Shown one piece after another: positions 13,501 through 23,208 of a stretch of DNA of 64,000 nucleotides. This DNA is from Cyclina sinensis (Eukaryota; Mollusca; Bivalvia; Venerida; Veneridae). The notes below the pieces were generated by a model that was given only the letters and a program-made list of their open reading frames with translations, ran no database searches and had not been told where the DNA came from. The DNA is taken from the NCBI GenBank assembly GCA_012932295.1, contig JAAONU010000001.1, positions 54,143,958-54,207,957 on the forward strand. Direction: 5' to 3'. The translations under genes were made by a program, and so were the position numbers. Within the stretch, counting starts at the first letter, position 1, and each line of letters opens with the position of its first letter.

Positions 13501-16500
13501 GTGCGCATATGGATATACAGTGTACGTGGTAATTGGCCTGTATTTCATAAATAAATTGAATTTAAGTCATACAGCATTATTTTTCATTTCTTTACATCAG
13601 ATATAAAATATTTACCAAAGGAATTGGAAGTATCTTGAGTGGAAAGCTTTGACAAGAGAAAGAAAATTGGTGAGTTGCCAAAATGTTGTGCATAAGATAT
13701 ACACGGGAATCGGCCTGTATTTCTTAAATGAATTGATTTTAAGTGAAACAAAGTTATTTTTCTATTTTTAACATCAGATACAAAATATTTTTCAAAGGAA
13801 TTTGAAGTATCTTCGAGTGGATAGATTTGACAAGGGAAAGAAAATCGGCGTGTTGTGGGACATTTGTGCATAAGATATACACGGGAATCGGCCTGTATTT
13901 CATAAATAAATCGAACTTAAGTCATACAAAGTTATTTTTCTATTCTTTACATCAGATACAAAATATTGATCAAAGGAATTTGAAGTATTTTCGAGTGGAA
14001 AGATGTTGCAAGAGAAAGAAAATCAGCAAGTTGCGGAAAATTTGCACATAAGACATACATGGGAATCAGTCTGAATTTCTTTAAAAAACTGAATTTAAGT
14101 CATACAAAGTAATTTTTCCATTACTTTACATCTGAAGTAAAATATTTACGTGAGGTATTTGAAGTCTGTTTGAGTGGAAAGATGTTGCAAGAGAAAGAAA
14201 ATCAGCGTGATGCGGAAAATTTTGGCGTACGGCCTGTACTTCATAAATGAATTGAATTTAAGTCATACAAAGCTATTTTTCATTACTTTACATCTGAAAT
14301 AAAATATTTACTAAAGGTATCTGAAGTTTCTTTGAGTGGAAAGACTTTGAAAGAAAAAGAAAATTGGCGAGTATTAAAATGTTAAGCGTCAACCTGGGAC
14401 AAACTTTCGTTGGTATTTCAAAGACAGTCTTGTGAGATAGAGATGTCCTAACATGTTGATTATAAGGAACAATTAGCAGCCGCATATCGGCATTTTTATT
14501 TTCAATTTGTTAATTCCACACCTTTTTGTCGCTACAGTGCTGTTATAAACAACATACACCAAGCTGAGGTATATGAATTCCGGCGTATATCCGTATGCGC
14601 AAATTTTCCGTAACTCGCCGATTTTCTTTCTCTTGTCAAATCTTTACACTTGAAGATACATCAAATTCCTTGCTTAAAGATGTTGTTTATGTTGTAAAGT
14701 AAAGAAAAATAACTTTTGCATGACTTAAATTCAATTTATTTATGAAATACAGGTTGATTCCGGCTAATATCAATATGCGCACATTTTCTGCAAATTGCCA
14801 ATTTTCATTCTCTTGTTAAATCTTTCCACTCGAAGATACTTCAAATTCCTACAGTAAATATTTTATATCTATGTAAATTAAAGAAAAAGAACTTTTGTAT
14901 GACTTTAATTCAATTTATTTATGAAATACACTCGATTCTGGCATATATCCGTATGCGCAAATTATCCAAAACTCGCTGATTTTCTTTCTCTTGTAAAATC
15001 TTTCCACTCGAAGATACTTCAAATTCCTTTTGTTATTACGTTAATTATATAATATATTAATAAAGAATGTTGTATATCTTTAAAAAACTTGGGTTATGTA
15101 TGAAATATAGGTTGATTCCGGTAATGCAAAGTCGATTCCGGTAAAACGTGGGACCGGCTAGTGTTATACTGGTAATCGAATATCTGTCATTTTGTCGGTT
15201 ATATTTTATTAACTCTTAATTCGTATAAGTGAACTCCATCATTACCGGTAAGACACAGCGATTTTCCTACCAGTTTTCACAACATGATAATTTTTACAGT
15301 GACATCATGTGACATTTCGCTGTGGAAAGAGTTTCCCAGTGCAAATGTGAAATAAATGGCAAATACAGTTAAGGGCAACAGCTTTTAATAGCTTTTTTTT
15401 AAACTAGAATAGTAATTAAATATATGTTCGTTTGATATTTAGAGGAAATTGAACATGAATTTATATTTTAACAGAAAAAAATCGACCCAAACCACTGGCA
15501 GTGTTACCGCTAAATTTTCAGAGCACAATAATGACAGTTAAGATTAGGCCAAATGGTTTGAAAGTAAAAAAAAAAAGTCTATAAAATGAGTCAAACCATC
15601 GACGCCAAATAAATTAGGCTATACAGAGTTATAATACTGTAATTATATTGTCAAACTCTGTATTCATTTAAGAACTCACTTTGCTTAGAATTTGCTCAAG
15701 ACGTCACTTAAACTATTTTGACTATTTTAAATGCAGTATGAATAAAAATTCCTAATTTTCATAATAGCAACTGATATCGAATGTCAGTCATTTCACTCCC
15801 AAGACGTTTCACACTGAAGATGTTTCACTCCCAAGACGGTTCACACCAAGACGTTTCACTCCCAATTTACCAAAAGTATAGACGTTTCATTCCCTATATT
15901 TAATTTTAATCAGGTGTTCAAGAGAAAATTCATCAAATTTATATTTATTTTATTCATTAATGTTGGTCATAATTAAACACTTGTATCTTAAGTGTATCTG
16001 GTTTAAAATTTAATAATTCTGAAGACAAAGGACACTTATAAAGAATTAATCAGAATTTTCATTAGTGTCAATTGAAATGGAATATGTTTTCAATATAAAT
16101 ATGATATATTACAATTTTTCTGTCTCAATATGCCTTTAACTGTGCACCAAGACTCTTCTAAACAGTATTTTACCAAGACAAATATATTTTGTATTAAAGA
16201 TGTAACTTGATTTAATTAGTTGAAAAAGGTGTGACTCATCTCTGATCATGAGTGTAAAAAGGTGTGATAATTATTATATACAAGGGTATGCAATGATAGA
16301 GCCTTACAATTAATATAACAATAACATAAAGGGATATAAACTTTAATTTTTGTTATTTGTGAAATAAAATAGATTATTTTTCTTTAAAAATACAAATAAA
16401 ATGATAATTACATATAATCAAAAGGAATTAAAGGAGAGTAAATTAAGGGTAACCGAACAAATTGGTAACACGACAAATCGGTAACATGATTTTATATAGT

Positions 16501-17641
16501 AAAGAAATGGAGAAATCGGTAACAAAAGAAATATGAGACTATAAATTGATTTAAATCAAAGATCTAGCCATAATCATTGAATACATTTAATACTACCTTC
16601 GACGTAGTTAGTAACTATGATTATAATATTATAGAATCAATTTTAATAATTTTAATAATGATAATTGCATGACAAACACAAATTATGTAAATTATAATTA
16701 CCTAAGACAAACTAATAACTTCTTTAACATGTTGTGAACACCTCTCTATGACGAGCAGTGTACCCCGGCATGCCCTTTCACCCCTACTTTATTACCTTTC
16801 TGGGTACATACAATATTTCTATTGTTACCGATTTGTCCTTTTTTTACTACAGTATAAAATCATGTTACCGATTTGTCGTGTTACCAATTTGTCGGTAAAT
16901 CAAATTAAGCATGTCATATTTTATAATACAATTTAAAAACTTCAAAGGAATGGCCTAAACTTCTAAACATAATTAAAAGTTGATTTACAGTACTAATGTC
17001 AGTCATTTCACTCCCAAGACGTTTCACACTGAAGTGAAATGTCTGCCATCCACTGATATCATTATTTCAAATTTCTACAAATTTATACATATTTGGCCTT
17101 TTACAATATTTTGAACTTGAACTTGAACTGAACTGACACTATAAAATAACAGCTTCATTGTCTTTGTCACACAAATTCAAATTTGTCTATACAGGACCTA
17201 TATAGACAAATCTGAAAAATTGTGTTAAATACCTGTGCTTTGTCATGAATCACTGAGAGTGTAAGTGTGACACACAGCTTAATTTGGTATCAAATCAAGG
17301 TCACAGAAGTCAAGGACTTGAAAATCTTTCTTTAGATTCACAAGCGATATAATAAAATGTGCACCTGATCATTCTTATTCATACTAAATTTTTTAAAAAA
17401 GCGTAAAATCTGATGTCAGTGATGTTTGACAGCACTCAGCAGTCACACGGAAACTTACCCTTCTATTCCTGTTGTTTCCACAGTCCCCGCAAGTGACACA
17501 CATTCAACAATCTGAAATATGAAAAGAAATTTTTAAATTAATAACCACAACAGTTAATATTTGAAGGAAACGAATCAAAGACTGGTTAATTTATTGAAAA
17601 TATACCCTCCATGTTCCTATGTAAATTTCCTCAGCAGCCAT
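63..17641 (-). CDS. Multi-exon gene for a double-BTB/POZ protein (3' end outside window)
   Basis: I reconstructed 18 coding exons with GT/AG borders and consistent phases, in transcript order: 17606-17641, 17459-17511, 10226-10319, 9894-9971, 9552-9617, 8542-8646, 7309-7561, 6616-6786, 6110-6209, 5582-5693, 4885-5040, 4375-4457, 3844-3919, 3257-3361, 2543-2758, 1383-1509, 632-800, 63-198. They give 2136 coding bases (about 712 residues), and the last exon ends in phase 0 at a GTAAGT donor, so the gene continues left. Domains: a beta-rich N-terminus (residues 1-110), a divergent BTB (about 110-225), a charged helical middle (about 230-500) and a canonical BTB (about 610-712). BTB domains mediate dimerisation and often recruit CUL3 ligases; whether this one does is inference. 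I do not recognise the family, so no symbol is given. The protein is probably intracellular, since no signal peptide or membrane span is visible. Exon borders were chosen by eye and the least certain donor is at 4885. Confidence 0.85.
2388..2527. repeat. 140-bp hairpin (foldback MITE-like) next to exon 2543-2758
   Basis: Two arms of about 64 bases are near-perfect reverse complements. The left arm starts GAATAATAGGTTAGTGTCTT and the right arm ends with its complement at 2527, separated by a short G/C-rich loop near 2452-2462. A small non-autonomous foldback element is the simplest reading. It lies only 15 bp outside the donor of exon 2543-2758 and would form a strong hairpin in the pre-mRNA. 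Confidence 0.85.
2543..6786 (-). CDS. Exons 8-15 of the double-BTB gene: helical linker region
   Basis: Eight exons (6616-6786, 6110-6209, 5582-5693, 4885-5040, 4375-4457, 3844-3919, 3257-3361, 2543-2758) encode about 340 mostly helical, charged residues. They include a Glu/Lys/Ser stretch around EEEKTEKPEKSKKG and a more hydrophobic part around RLTWRDWKYIFKLG. Nothing here matches a domain I can name. The small 4375-4457 exon, reading ALHLRELKKLKKLNE, is needed to keep the phase between 4885-5040 and 3844-3919, which is the main evidence for it. Confidence 0.7.
7309..8646 (-). CDS. Exons 6-7 of the double-BTB gene: first, divergent BTB domain
   Basis: Exon 8542-8646 ends with DLVIKADTGKE and exon 7309-7561 begins FKVHTTILSL. 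The joined string matches the BTB signature of a DL-x-beta strand followed by F-x-x-H-x-x-x-L. Further on, LPEDVLHSTLHYMYAECLP fits the BTB helix-strand that normally reads F-x-x-x-L-x-F-x-Y-T. About 20 residues after the His differ from consensus (TTPAIDWSKSP), so this domain may no longer dimerise conventionally. The acceptor of exon 8542-8646 is weak (ATAAAG), though phase and homology support it. Confidence 0.8.
9120..9500. repeat. GT-rich minisatellite in an intron of the double-BTB gene
   Basis: Imperfect tandem copies built from TGTGTTGT, GAGCTGTGGCAGTAGC and GTCATGACTG motifs. Two longer repeats, near 9259-9305 and 9345-9385, share the GAGCTGTGGCAGTAGC core. The reading frames through it are low-complexity artefacts. 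Confidence 0.8.
10320..13277. other. First part of the 7.1-kb intron 2: no gene seen
   Basis: AT-rich intronic DNA. At 12015-12115 there are several short direct repeats of GGCCTGATTCA and close variants. Around 12790-12900 is a scrap with GATCAAGGTCATTCTAGGGTCAAGG, resembling bivalve interspersed repeats. No open frame here has coding character. Confidence 0.6.
13278..15155. mobile_element. Foldback transposable element with ~180-bp tandem repeats in both arms
   Basis: The ends are inverted copies that share GTTTTACCGGAAT and, further in, GCATTACCGGAATCAACCTA. Inside, a unit of about 180 bp (marked by GGAATTTGAAGTATCTT, then AGAGAAAGAAAAT) recurs about six times in the left arm near 13436, 13620, 13797, 13976, 14155 and 14318. 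It recurs about three times inverted in the right arm near 14652, 14837 and 15015. The arms are unequal in copy number and no transposase frame is present. This is the structure of FB-type foldback elements, which move using enzymes supplied elsewhere. Confidence 0.85.
15781..17034. repeat. 1.25-kb segment bounded by 39-bp direct repeats
   Basis: The sequence beginning ATGTCAGTCATTTCACTCCC occurs at 15781-15819 and again, identical over about 39 bases, at 16996-17034. The left copy continues into further near-repeats of GACGTTTCACTCCC up to 15890. The right copy ends in a short inverted repeat, GACGTTTCAC versus GTGAAATGTC. The segment has no coding content and contains the MITE at 16449-16898. 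It may be a degenerate mobile element or a repeat pair from a duplication. Confidence 0.6.
16449..16898. mobile_element. 450-bp MITE with GGTAAC-rich inverted repeats
   Basis: The left arm contains ACAAATTGGTAACACGACAA and continues ATCGGTAACATGATTTTATA. The right arm (about 16850-16898) is its reverse complement, and a second inverted pair of ATCGGTAACAAA lies further in. There is no coding capacity. It is nested inside the direct-repeat segment 15781-17034. Confidence 0.75.
17606..17641 (-). CDS. Start exon of the double-BTB gene
   Basis: Thirty-six coding bases read MAAEEIYIGTWR and end in phase 0 at a GTATAT donor. The next exon (17459-17511, acceptor TTTCAG) opens in phase 0 with IVECVSLAGT, so the join is in frame. 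The ATG lies in AAAATGG, an acceptable animal start context. Just upstream on the minus strand (plus 17642-17760) is a short stretch containing GCATGCGC, where a promoter is expected; no TATA-like box stands out. Confidence 0.75.
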
Positions 17642-17951
17642 TTTACATATTTCAAGCATGCGCACAAGACGAATTATGGACGATACGGACCCACAGGACA
17701 ATATACGGACCATGGATATCCTACATACAACAATAAGAGCAACATTTGAACATCTCAGTTTGGAAATGTGCGAAATATGATAAGGGTATCACACTATCTA
17801 TCTTCCATTAACGTCGAACCCCTTTCGGGGACGTAGACGTTTCGTGCGTCGGGAACAAAAGAGAAAGATTATAGTGAATAAAAATGTAGAAATGAAAGAA
17901 GTAAAGATAAAATTTTTGGTTAAAAATATAAAAAGTCTTACTTGCAGGGAA
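17642..17951. other. Upstream region of the double-BTB gene
   Basis: About 300 bp between the BTB start codon and the RT fragment. It has GGACGATACGGACC at about 17679, inverted relative to the GTCCGTATCGTC motifs at 19270 and 47298. At 17819-17833 there is a small hairpin with CCCCTTTCGGGG in its centre. A promoter is expected here but no core element can be assigned. Confidence 0.4.
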
Positions 17952-18473
17952 CTAGGGTGAGACATGTTCAATGCTACTTACTGCAGCATTGAACTGCTCT
18001 AGGGTGGGGAGGTGGGCAACATTTGGGGGAAGTTGGTTCCAATGAAACACTGTTCTGGGAAAGTATGAGAACTTATAATAATCCTTGGTTGCAGTGATTA
18101 ATCTATAACAGAGGGTGTGACTGTGGCGAGCAGAGCGGGTCATTGGGGTCAAATAGTCATTGATTGGGATAGCAACCAGATTATGATGAATCTTATAAAA
18201 TAATGATAACCTACCATCCATACGCCTTAATTCCAATTGCCGGAGTTGAATGGAATGGAGCATATCTGTTACACTGGATGTTCGACCGTAATCAGATTTT
18301 ATCCAGCGGGCGGCTCTACGCTGGACACTTTCGACTTGGTCTATTTGTATCTGGGTGTGGGGCGACCATATCTCGGAGGCATATTCCAGTTGGGGTCTGA
18401 CACTTAGACAATACAAGCGTGACTGGTGTGATCGGTGGAAACATCGTCTCTGCAATACATGTAAGAATTTCAA
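17952..18473 (-). mobile_element. 5'-truncated non-LTR retrotransposon: RT C-terminal region
   Basis: An open stretch of 173 codons matches the tail of LINE-type reverse transcriptases. It has LSVRPQLEYASEIWSPHTQ, then QRRAARWIKSDY, then a C-terminal TVFHWNQLPPNVA block. The catalytic palm is absent, so it is a dead 5'-truncated insertion. It lies head-on to the BTB gene's upstream region, about 310 bp from its ATG. Confidence 0.85.
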
Positions 18474-18559
18474 ATCGCTAGGCCTTAATATTTGCTCCCA
18501 CTTAAAGAGAGTCGCAACGTTCTCTTTAATTACCTATTCTTTTTTTCATTTCTTGTGAA

Positions 18560-19625
18560 TATATCTGCCGAGTGTGAAGATAGGAAACCCCATGGCATGC
18601 AATTTGAGCTAACAAATTACCAGCTTTAAATCATGTTGACGATCTATCTTTATATATTTATATATTTCTAATCATTTTTATCTTACTTTTTACACCCCTC
18701 AGCTGTTACTAATGAACACAAGACATTTCGGATGTCCCCGTCAATTATAAGATTAGACCTTAGGAACTGCAAATTGACATCATAATCTTGTTATACAATT
18801 AACACTGCATAGCCCATTAATATAATAAAGACCGAAGACTAATCTACAAACAACAAGTTTTCTTGATTATCTGAATTTTTCATTTAGTTCTTTTGTTTAG
18901 ATATTGACAATTTATTATGTGTTATACTGGGTCTTTCAAATAGAATTCTATTTGAAAGACCTTGTGTTATACTAGCAGTCTTGTCTCCTATAACGAATTT
19001 TGATATCAAAAATTGAAAACCGTTTTTCTTAAAGCTTCTTAAATTGTTTTAATTTGCATAAATTTAGCATTTTGAATTAAGTCTGTTATTTGTGTATAAG
19101 TGTAAAATGTTAACATCTAACCAACTGGATGCAAAATTGGAAGAAAGTTAATATCAAGTTCCCAAAAATAAACGGAAGAGCGTATTTCATATACATTTTG
19201 TTAATTTACCATAGATACTTTAAGTACATAATTAAGAAGCCTAAATAAAAAGTAAGATTTTTAACATTGTCCGTATCGTCACGGAATGTGGTCCGTATTG
19301 TCAAGAAAAGTGGTCTGTATATTTCCAAAATGTCCCTGTCGTGCCACTGTCCGTATCGTACTTAGCTGTTAGTCTCTGTCTTAATTTTTGTATGAATACG
19401 GTATTTAGTTTTCATTCATTTCTATCAAAGACCTAAAAAATAACGTATTTTATTTTTAAAGATGGTATATAATTTTGTTTTGTTAAAAATGTCTTGCTGG
19501 ACTAGCCCGTGCTCAGGAGTACAGTGTTTTAGATCTTTGACTACTGTAGACCTAACGATTGAATAATATGCGTTTTCGGAAGATGAATTTTTGGTCTTCT
19601 ACATATTGTAAATTTCTCAGTCAAG
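18560..19625. repeat. Segmental-duplication block, paralogous to 46590-47690
   Basis: This block and 46590-47690 align by eye over about 1 kb. Shared landmarks include GATAGGAAACCC, GACGATCTATCTTT, GTCCGTATCGTCACGGAAT, GACTAGCCCGTGCTC and TTTGACTACTGTAGACCTAA. There is no coding content. It marks the left edge of the first duplicated unit. Confidence 0.75.
18918..18973. repeat. Perfect 32-bp palindrome between 11-bp direct repeats
   Basis: Bases 18930-18961 form a perfect palindrome whose half is GGTCTTTCAAATAGAA. It is flanked by identical copies of TGTGTTATACT at 18918-18928 and 18963-18973, like a target-site duplication. The paralogous block near 47090 has only one TTTTACTAG-like version and no palindrome. 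Confidence 0.85.
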
Positions 19626-19637
19626 AAAACTATTTTT

Positions 19638-21036
19638 AATCCCCTTCCGCAGAGCGGGAAGGGGATTATAGGAATGGCCTCCGTCTGTCCGTCCGTCCCT
19701 GTGTCCGTCCGTAACACTTTCGTGTCCGCTCCAAAAACCGCTGAAAAAAGTTTTTGAAATAACTTGGCACGATGTGCAGAGCGCAATAATTCGGTTGCTA
19801 CCCCCAAGGACAAGGTCACACTTAAAGGTCAAGTGTTAAAAAGTCTACATTTCGTATCCGCGCCATGACTTTCTAACCGCTGAAATTTTTTTGAAATAAC
19901 TTGGCACAAGTGATCAACATTATAAGACGATGTGCAGAGCACAATAATTAGGTTGCTGCCCCCAAGGTCAAGGTCACACTTAAGGGTCAAGTGTTAAAAG
20001 TCTACATTTCGTGTCCGCTCCATAACTTTGAAACTGCTGAAAATTTTTGAAATAACTTGGCACAAGTGATCACCATTATGAGACGATGTGCAGAGCGCAT
20101 TAATTGGGTTGCTTCCCACAAGGTCAAGGTCACAGTTAAAGGTCAAATATCCACATTTCACGTCTGTTGTATAACTTACCAACTTGGCATTCGAGAAGTT
20201 TTTTTATTACTTTGCACAAATGATCACCACTATGAAACAATGTGCAGAACCGAACATCTGTCCGTCTGTCCGTCCGTCTGTCCATCCGTAACACTTTCGT
20301 TTTCACTCCATAACTTTTAAACTGCTGATTTTTTTTAACTAACTTGGCTTATGAAAAGTTCTTTTATTACTTTGCACAAGTGATCACCGCTATGACACAA
20401 TGTGCAGAACCGAACATCTGTCCGTCTGTCCGTCCGTAACACTTTCGTGTCCGCTCCATAACTTTTAAACTGCTGAAGATTTTTTGAAATAACTTGGCAC
20501 AAGTGATCACCATTATGAGACGATGTGCAGACTTTAATTATTGGGTTGCTACCCACAAGGTCAAGGTCACACATAAAGGTCAAGTGTTAAAAGGTCTTCA
20601 TTTCGTTTCTTCTCCATAACTTTTAAACCGCTTAATTTTTTTTAAATAACTTGACACAAGTGATCACCATTATGAGACGATGTGCAGAGCACAATAATTG
20701 GGTTGCTACGCACAAGGTCAAGTTAAAGGTCAAATATCCACATTTCACGTCTGCTCTATAACTTATTAACTTGGCTTACGAAAAGTTTTTAATTACTTTG
20801 CACAAATGATCACCACTATGACACGATGTGCAGAACCCAACTTCCAGGTTGCTACCCCCAAGGTCAAGCTTAAATGTTCTCCATAACATTTTGACTTTAT
20901 AGAAGATTTTAAATAACTTGGCACAAATAATTACTATCATGAGATTATGTGCTTATAATATGCAAGACACAACATCAAGGTCATGGTTTGTTAAAGGTCA
21001 AGAAGTACATATTCATGTCTGCTGCGGAAGGGGATT
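19638..21036. mobile_element. 1.4-kb element with inverted ends and ~155-bp internal repeats (GTCCGTCCG family)
   Basis: The left end AATCCCCTTCCGCAG is inverted at the right end as CTGCGGAAGGGGATT. The left end also folds on itself (CCCCTTCC against GGAAGGGG). Internal units recur about every 155 bp with CCGTAACACTTTCGTGTCCG, AAATAACTTGGCAC, ATGAGACGATGTGCAG and AAGGTCAAGGTCACACTTA. No transposase frame exists. The paralogous site near 47680 lacks it, so it is an insertion. Its GTCCGTCCG and AAGGTCAAGGTCACAC motifs resemble the separate family at 37295 and 50903. Confidence 0.8.
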
Positions 21037-22080
21037 TATCTGTCCTTCAGACTGCCTTGTTTATGCTTAACATCGCATTTGAGGCAATATATTCATGGAA
21101 TTCAGGTTTGTAGTAAAACTCTGTTCATTGTGGGCACATTTTTATCGGAAATAAAATGATGAGTTTAAACCAAATTTGAAGTTTTCAAATTGTAGGACGA
21201 TTTTCAAAAGCATTCGTTACCTTCTGTTTAGAATATTAATTCCAGATGATGACGATTACAAATCTAGTAATCTTAGAAAGCACCGACATGCAAGTTTTTA
21301 AACTGGCCAATTGGTCTTTGTGAAAACGTTGAAACTGCTTTTACCCTAGATAAATATGTTTTCGAATTGTTAATAGTTTATTGGTCGTTGGATCAAAATG
21401 GTGGAATGCTCTCTCAAAGAACATGGGATGCATTACAGCAGAAGGCTGATTCAGGAAAAGTTTGAAGACACACCTATTCAGCGTTTCCCACAAGTGTTAA
21501 TTAAATCTATCTGACTGTACACATTTTAATCTATGTTGATGTGTAAAATTTTTATAACAATTTCTGTGAAGTGCAACAAAATATGCAGTTTACATTTTTG
21601 CGCTGTACAAGTGTTTCATCGATTGACTGATTACAAGCTTTTCAAGGGCATAGGGAGATCTAGTTAGATGTATATGATCATGTTTTGAGAATTATGTGCT
21701 TACACTTATGCCTTATTAAAACTGTGTAATGGCGTCTGTCAGATGATATAAATGTCAATACGTTTAAATATATCCATTATTTTCATGACCTCAAAAGGAA
21801 TTAATTTGAAACGCAGTTGTGTAACATTTTGCCAATTTCTTTTTAAGCCCAAACCTGCCAGGCAACATAGACTATCATATACCATTGCCTTGTCGGCGGT
21901 ATATAGCTCTTCTGAAACATAAAACTGTAAAGTGGAATGGACGTTTTAAACATTCAGTGACAATGTACTAAGTAATTACTTGGAAGTCCTTATGTTTAAT
22001 GAAAGTTCTAATGCACACGACCACCTATAAATTTTAATTTAACCGAAATGGGTTAGTTGTTAGTAAAAGAATTTCTTATC
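21037..22080. other. Duplicated intergenic DNA of unit 1: no gene seen
   Basis: Parts align with 47700-47780 (GATTTTCAAAAGCATTCGT) and with 34370 and 48410 (CTAGTAATCTTAGAAAGCAC). A fragment around 21360-21560, with GGTCGTTGGATCAAAATGGTGGAATG, looks like the worn 3' end of a retrotransposon. No functional frame is visible. Confidence 0.5.
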
Positions 22081-22760
22081 ATGATCGTCAATGATGTCAT
22101 CCATGTAAATTATCTTCTCAGCCATCAGAGTATTTCTTTTGGCAGCAGTCAACATACTTTTTGCATATCAATTCAGAGGTAAGATATTAAGCAATCCTTT
22201 GCGACTCTACAACTTCCAGTTCTCGCCCATTGTTTATAATTCTGACTTTTCTCTAGTTTCCTTGTGGCCACAACTTATATCTTGTTGCCTTTGTGTTTGC
22301 CTTTATATTACTTTTTCTCTTATTAACTTCTTGGTCAGACTCTACGCAGACTTTCTTCCCCTATGGTATCAGTAACTACTGCCCATCACAAAGTTTATTT
22401 GGGCTGTAAAATGAGCCCATTTATGAACTTTCTCAGAAAGGGTTTCTTCACCCATGTTTTATTGCTTTAATAAAAAAAAATAAACTTGAGATAAATTAAT
22501 CTTGCAGCAATCATCAAGTCAAACACGTTGTGGCAGTGGTTTATATAGGATACCGTAACGTAACCGACGAGCGCACTTAGCATTTTGCCATTGTCGTTTT
22601 TTTTTTCTAAATTTTATTTTCGCTTAGTAGCTAAAGATCGTTTAATCCCAATAGCATTCTTCTTCTTGCCTTAGTGTCAACTGCGCTGTTTCCTTCAGAT
22701 ACGCACATATATGCTACTTTTTTGTTCTTTGCGATTTAGTGACATCTTGTAAACATTTAA
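22081..22760 (-). pseudogene. Degraded copy of the lysine-rich protein gene (unit 1)
   Basis: The start aligns with the 3' end of the intact gene at 56802: GATCGTCAATGATGTCATCC, then a worn version of the acidic C-terminus and the LTFELAYEKH region. The lysine-rich body survives only as scraps such as TCTTCTTGCCTT. It has many stops and indels. Only this one copy is recognisable in unit 1. Confidence 0.6.
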
Positions 22761-23208
22761 AACAGATTTTACATTGATGTGGTGACATTCGATTTTTGGA
22801 CAAATAAGGAGGCCAACGAAAAAAGTGAAAGATCAAAATGGGAGGCACAAACACTAATCGGATAGAGAAATATTCATCATAAAGAATCCGCGGTAGGTCA
22901 GTACGCTCCCCCATTCGGTTATTTAATGCTGAAGATTTTACTTCAGAGCCTCTATGCTATACTTAATCTTCTTGAAACGTATATCACCAAGTGGTGACGT
23001 AATCTATTAAGAACAGATAAAAGTGAAACCTTATACAGTCTTGCATATATCTTTACAAGTTCCCTTTTAAAGTACAGTTAGTAATAGAGTAACATAATTT
23101 GTGTTGTTTATTTATGCCTTTAATTCTAAAAGAAAATATTGTACCTTATCATTAACAGCGAAAACCGATCGCGGAAATTGGTGCAAAAAATTCTCACTAA
23201 ATACAATA

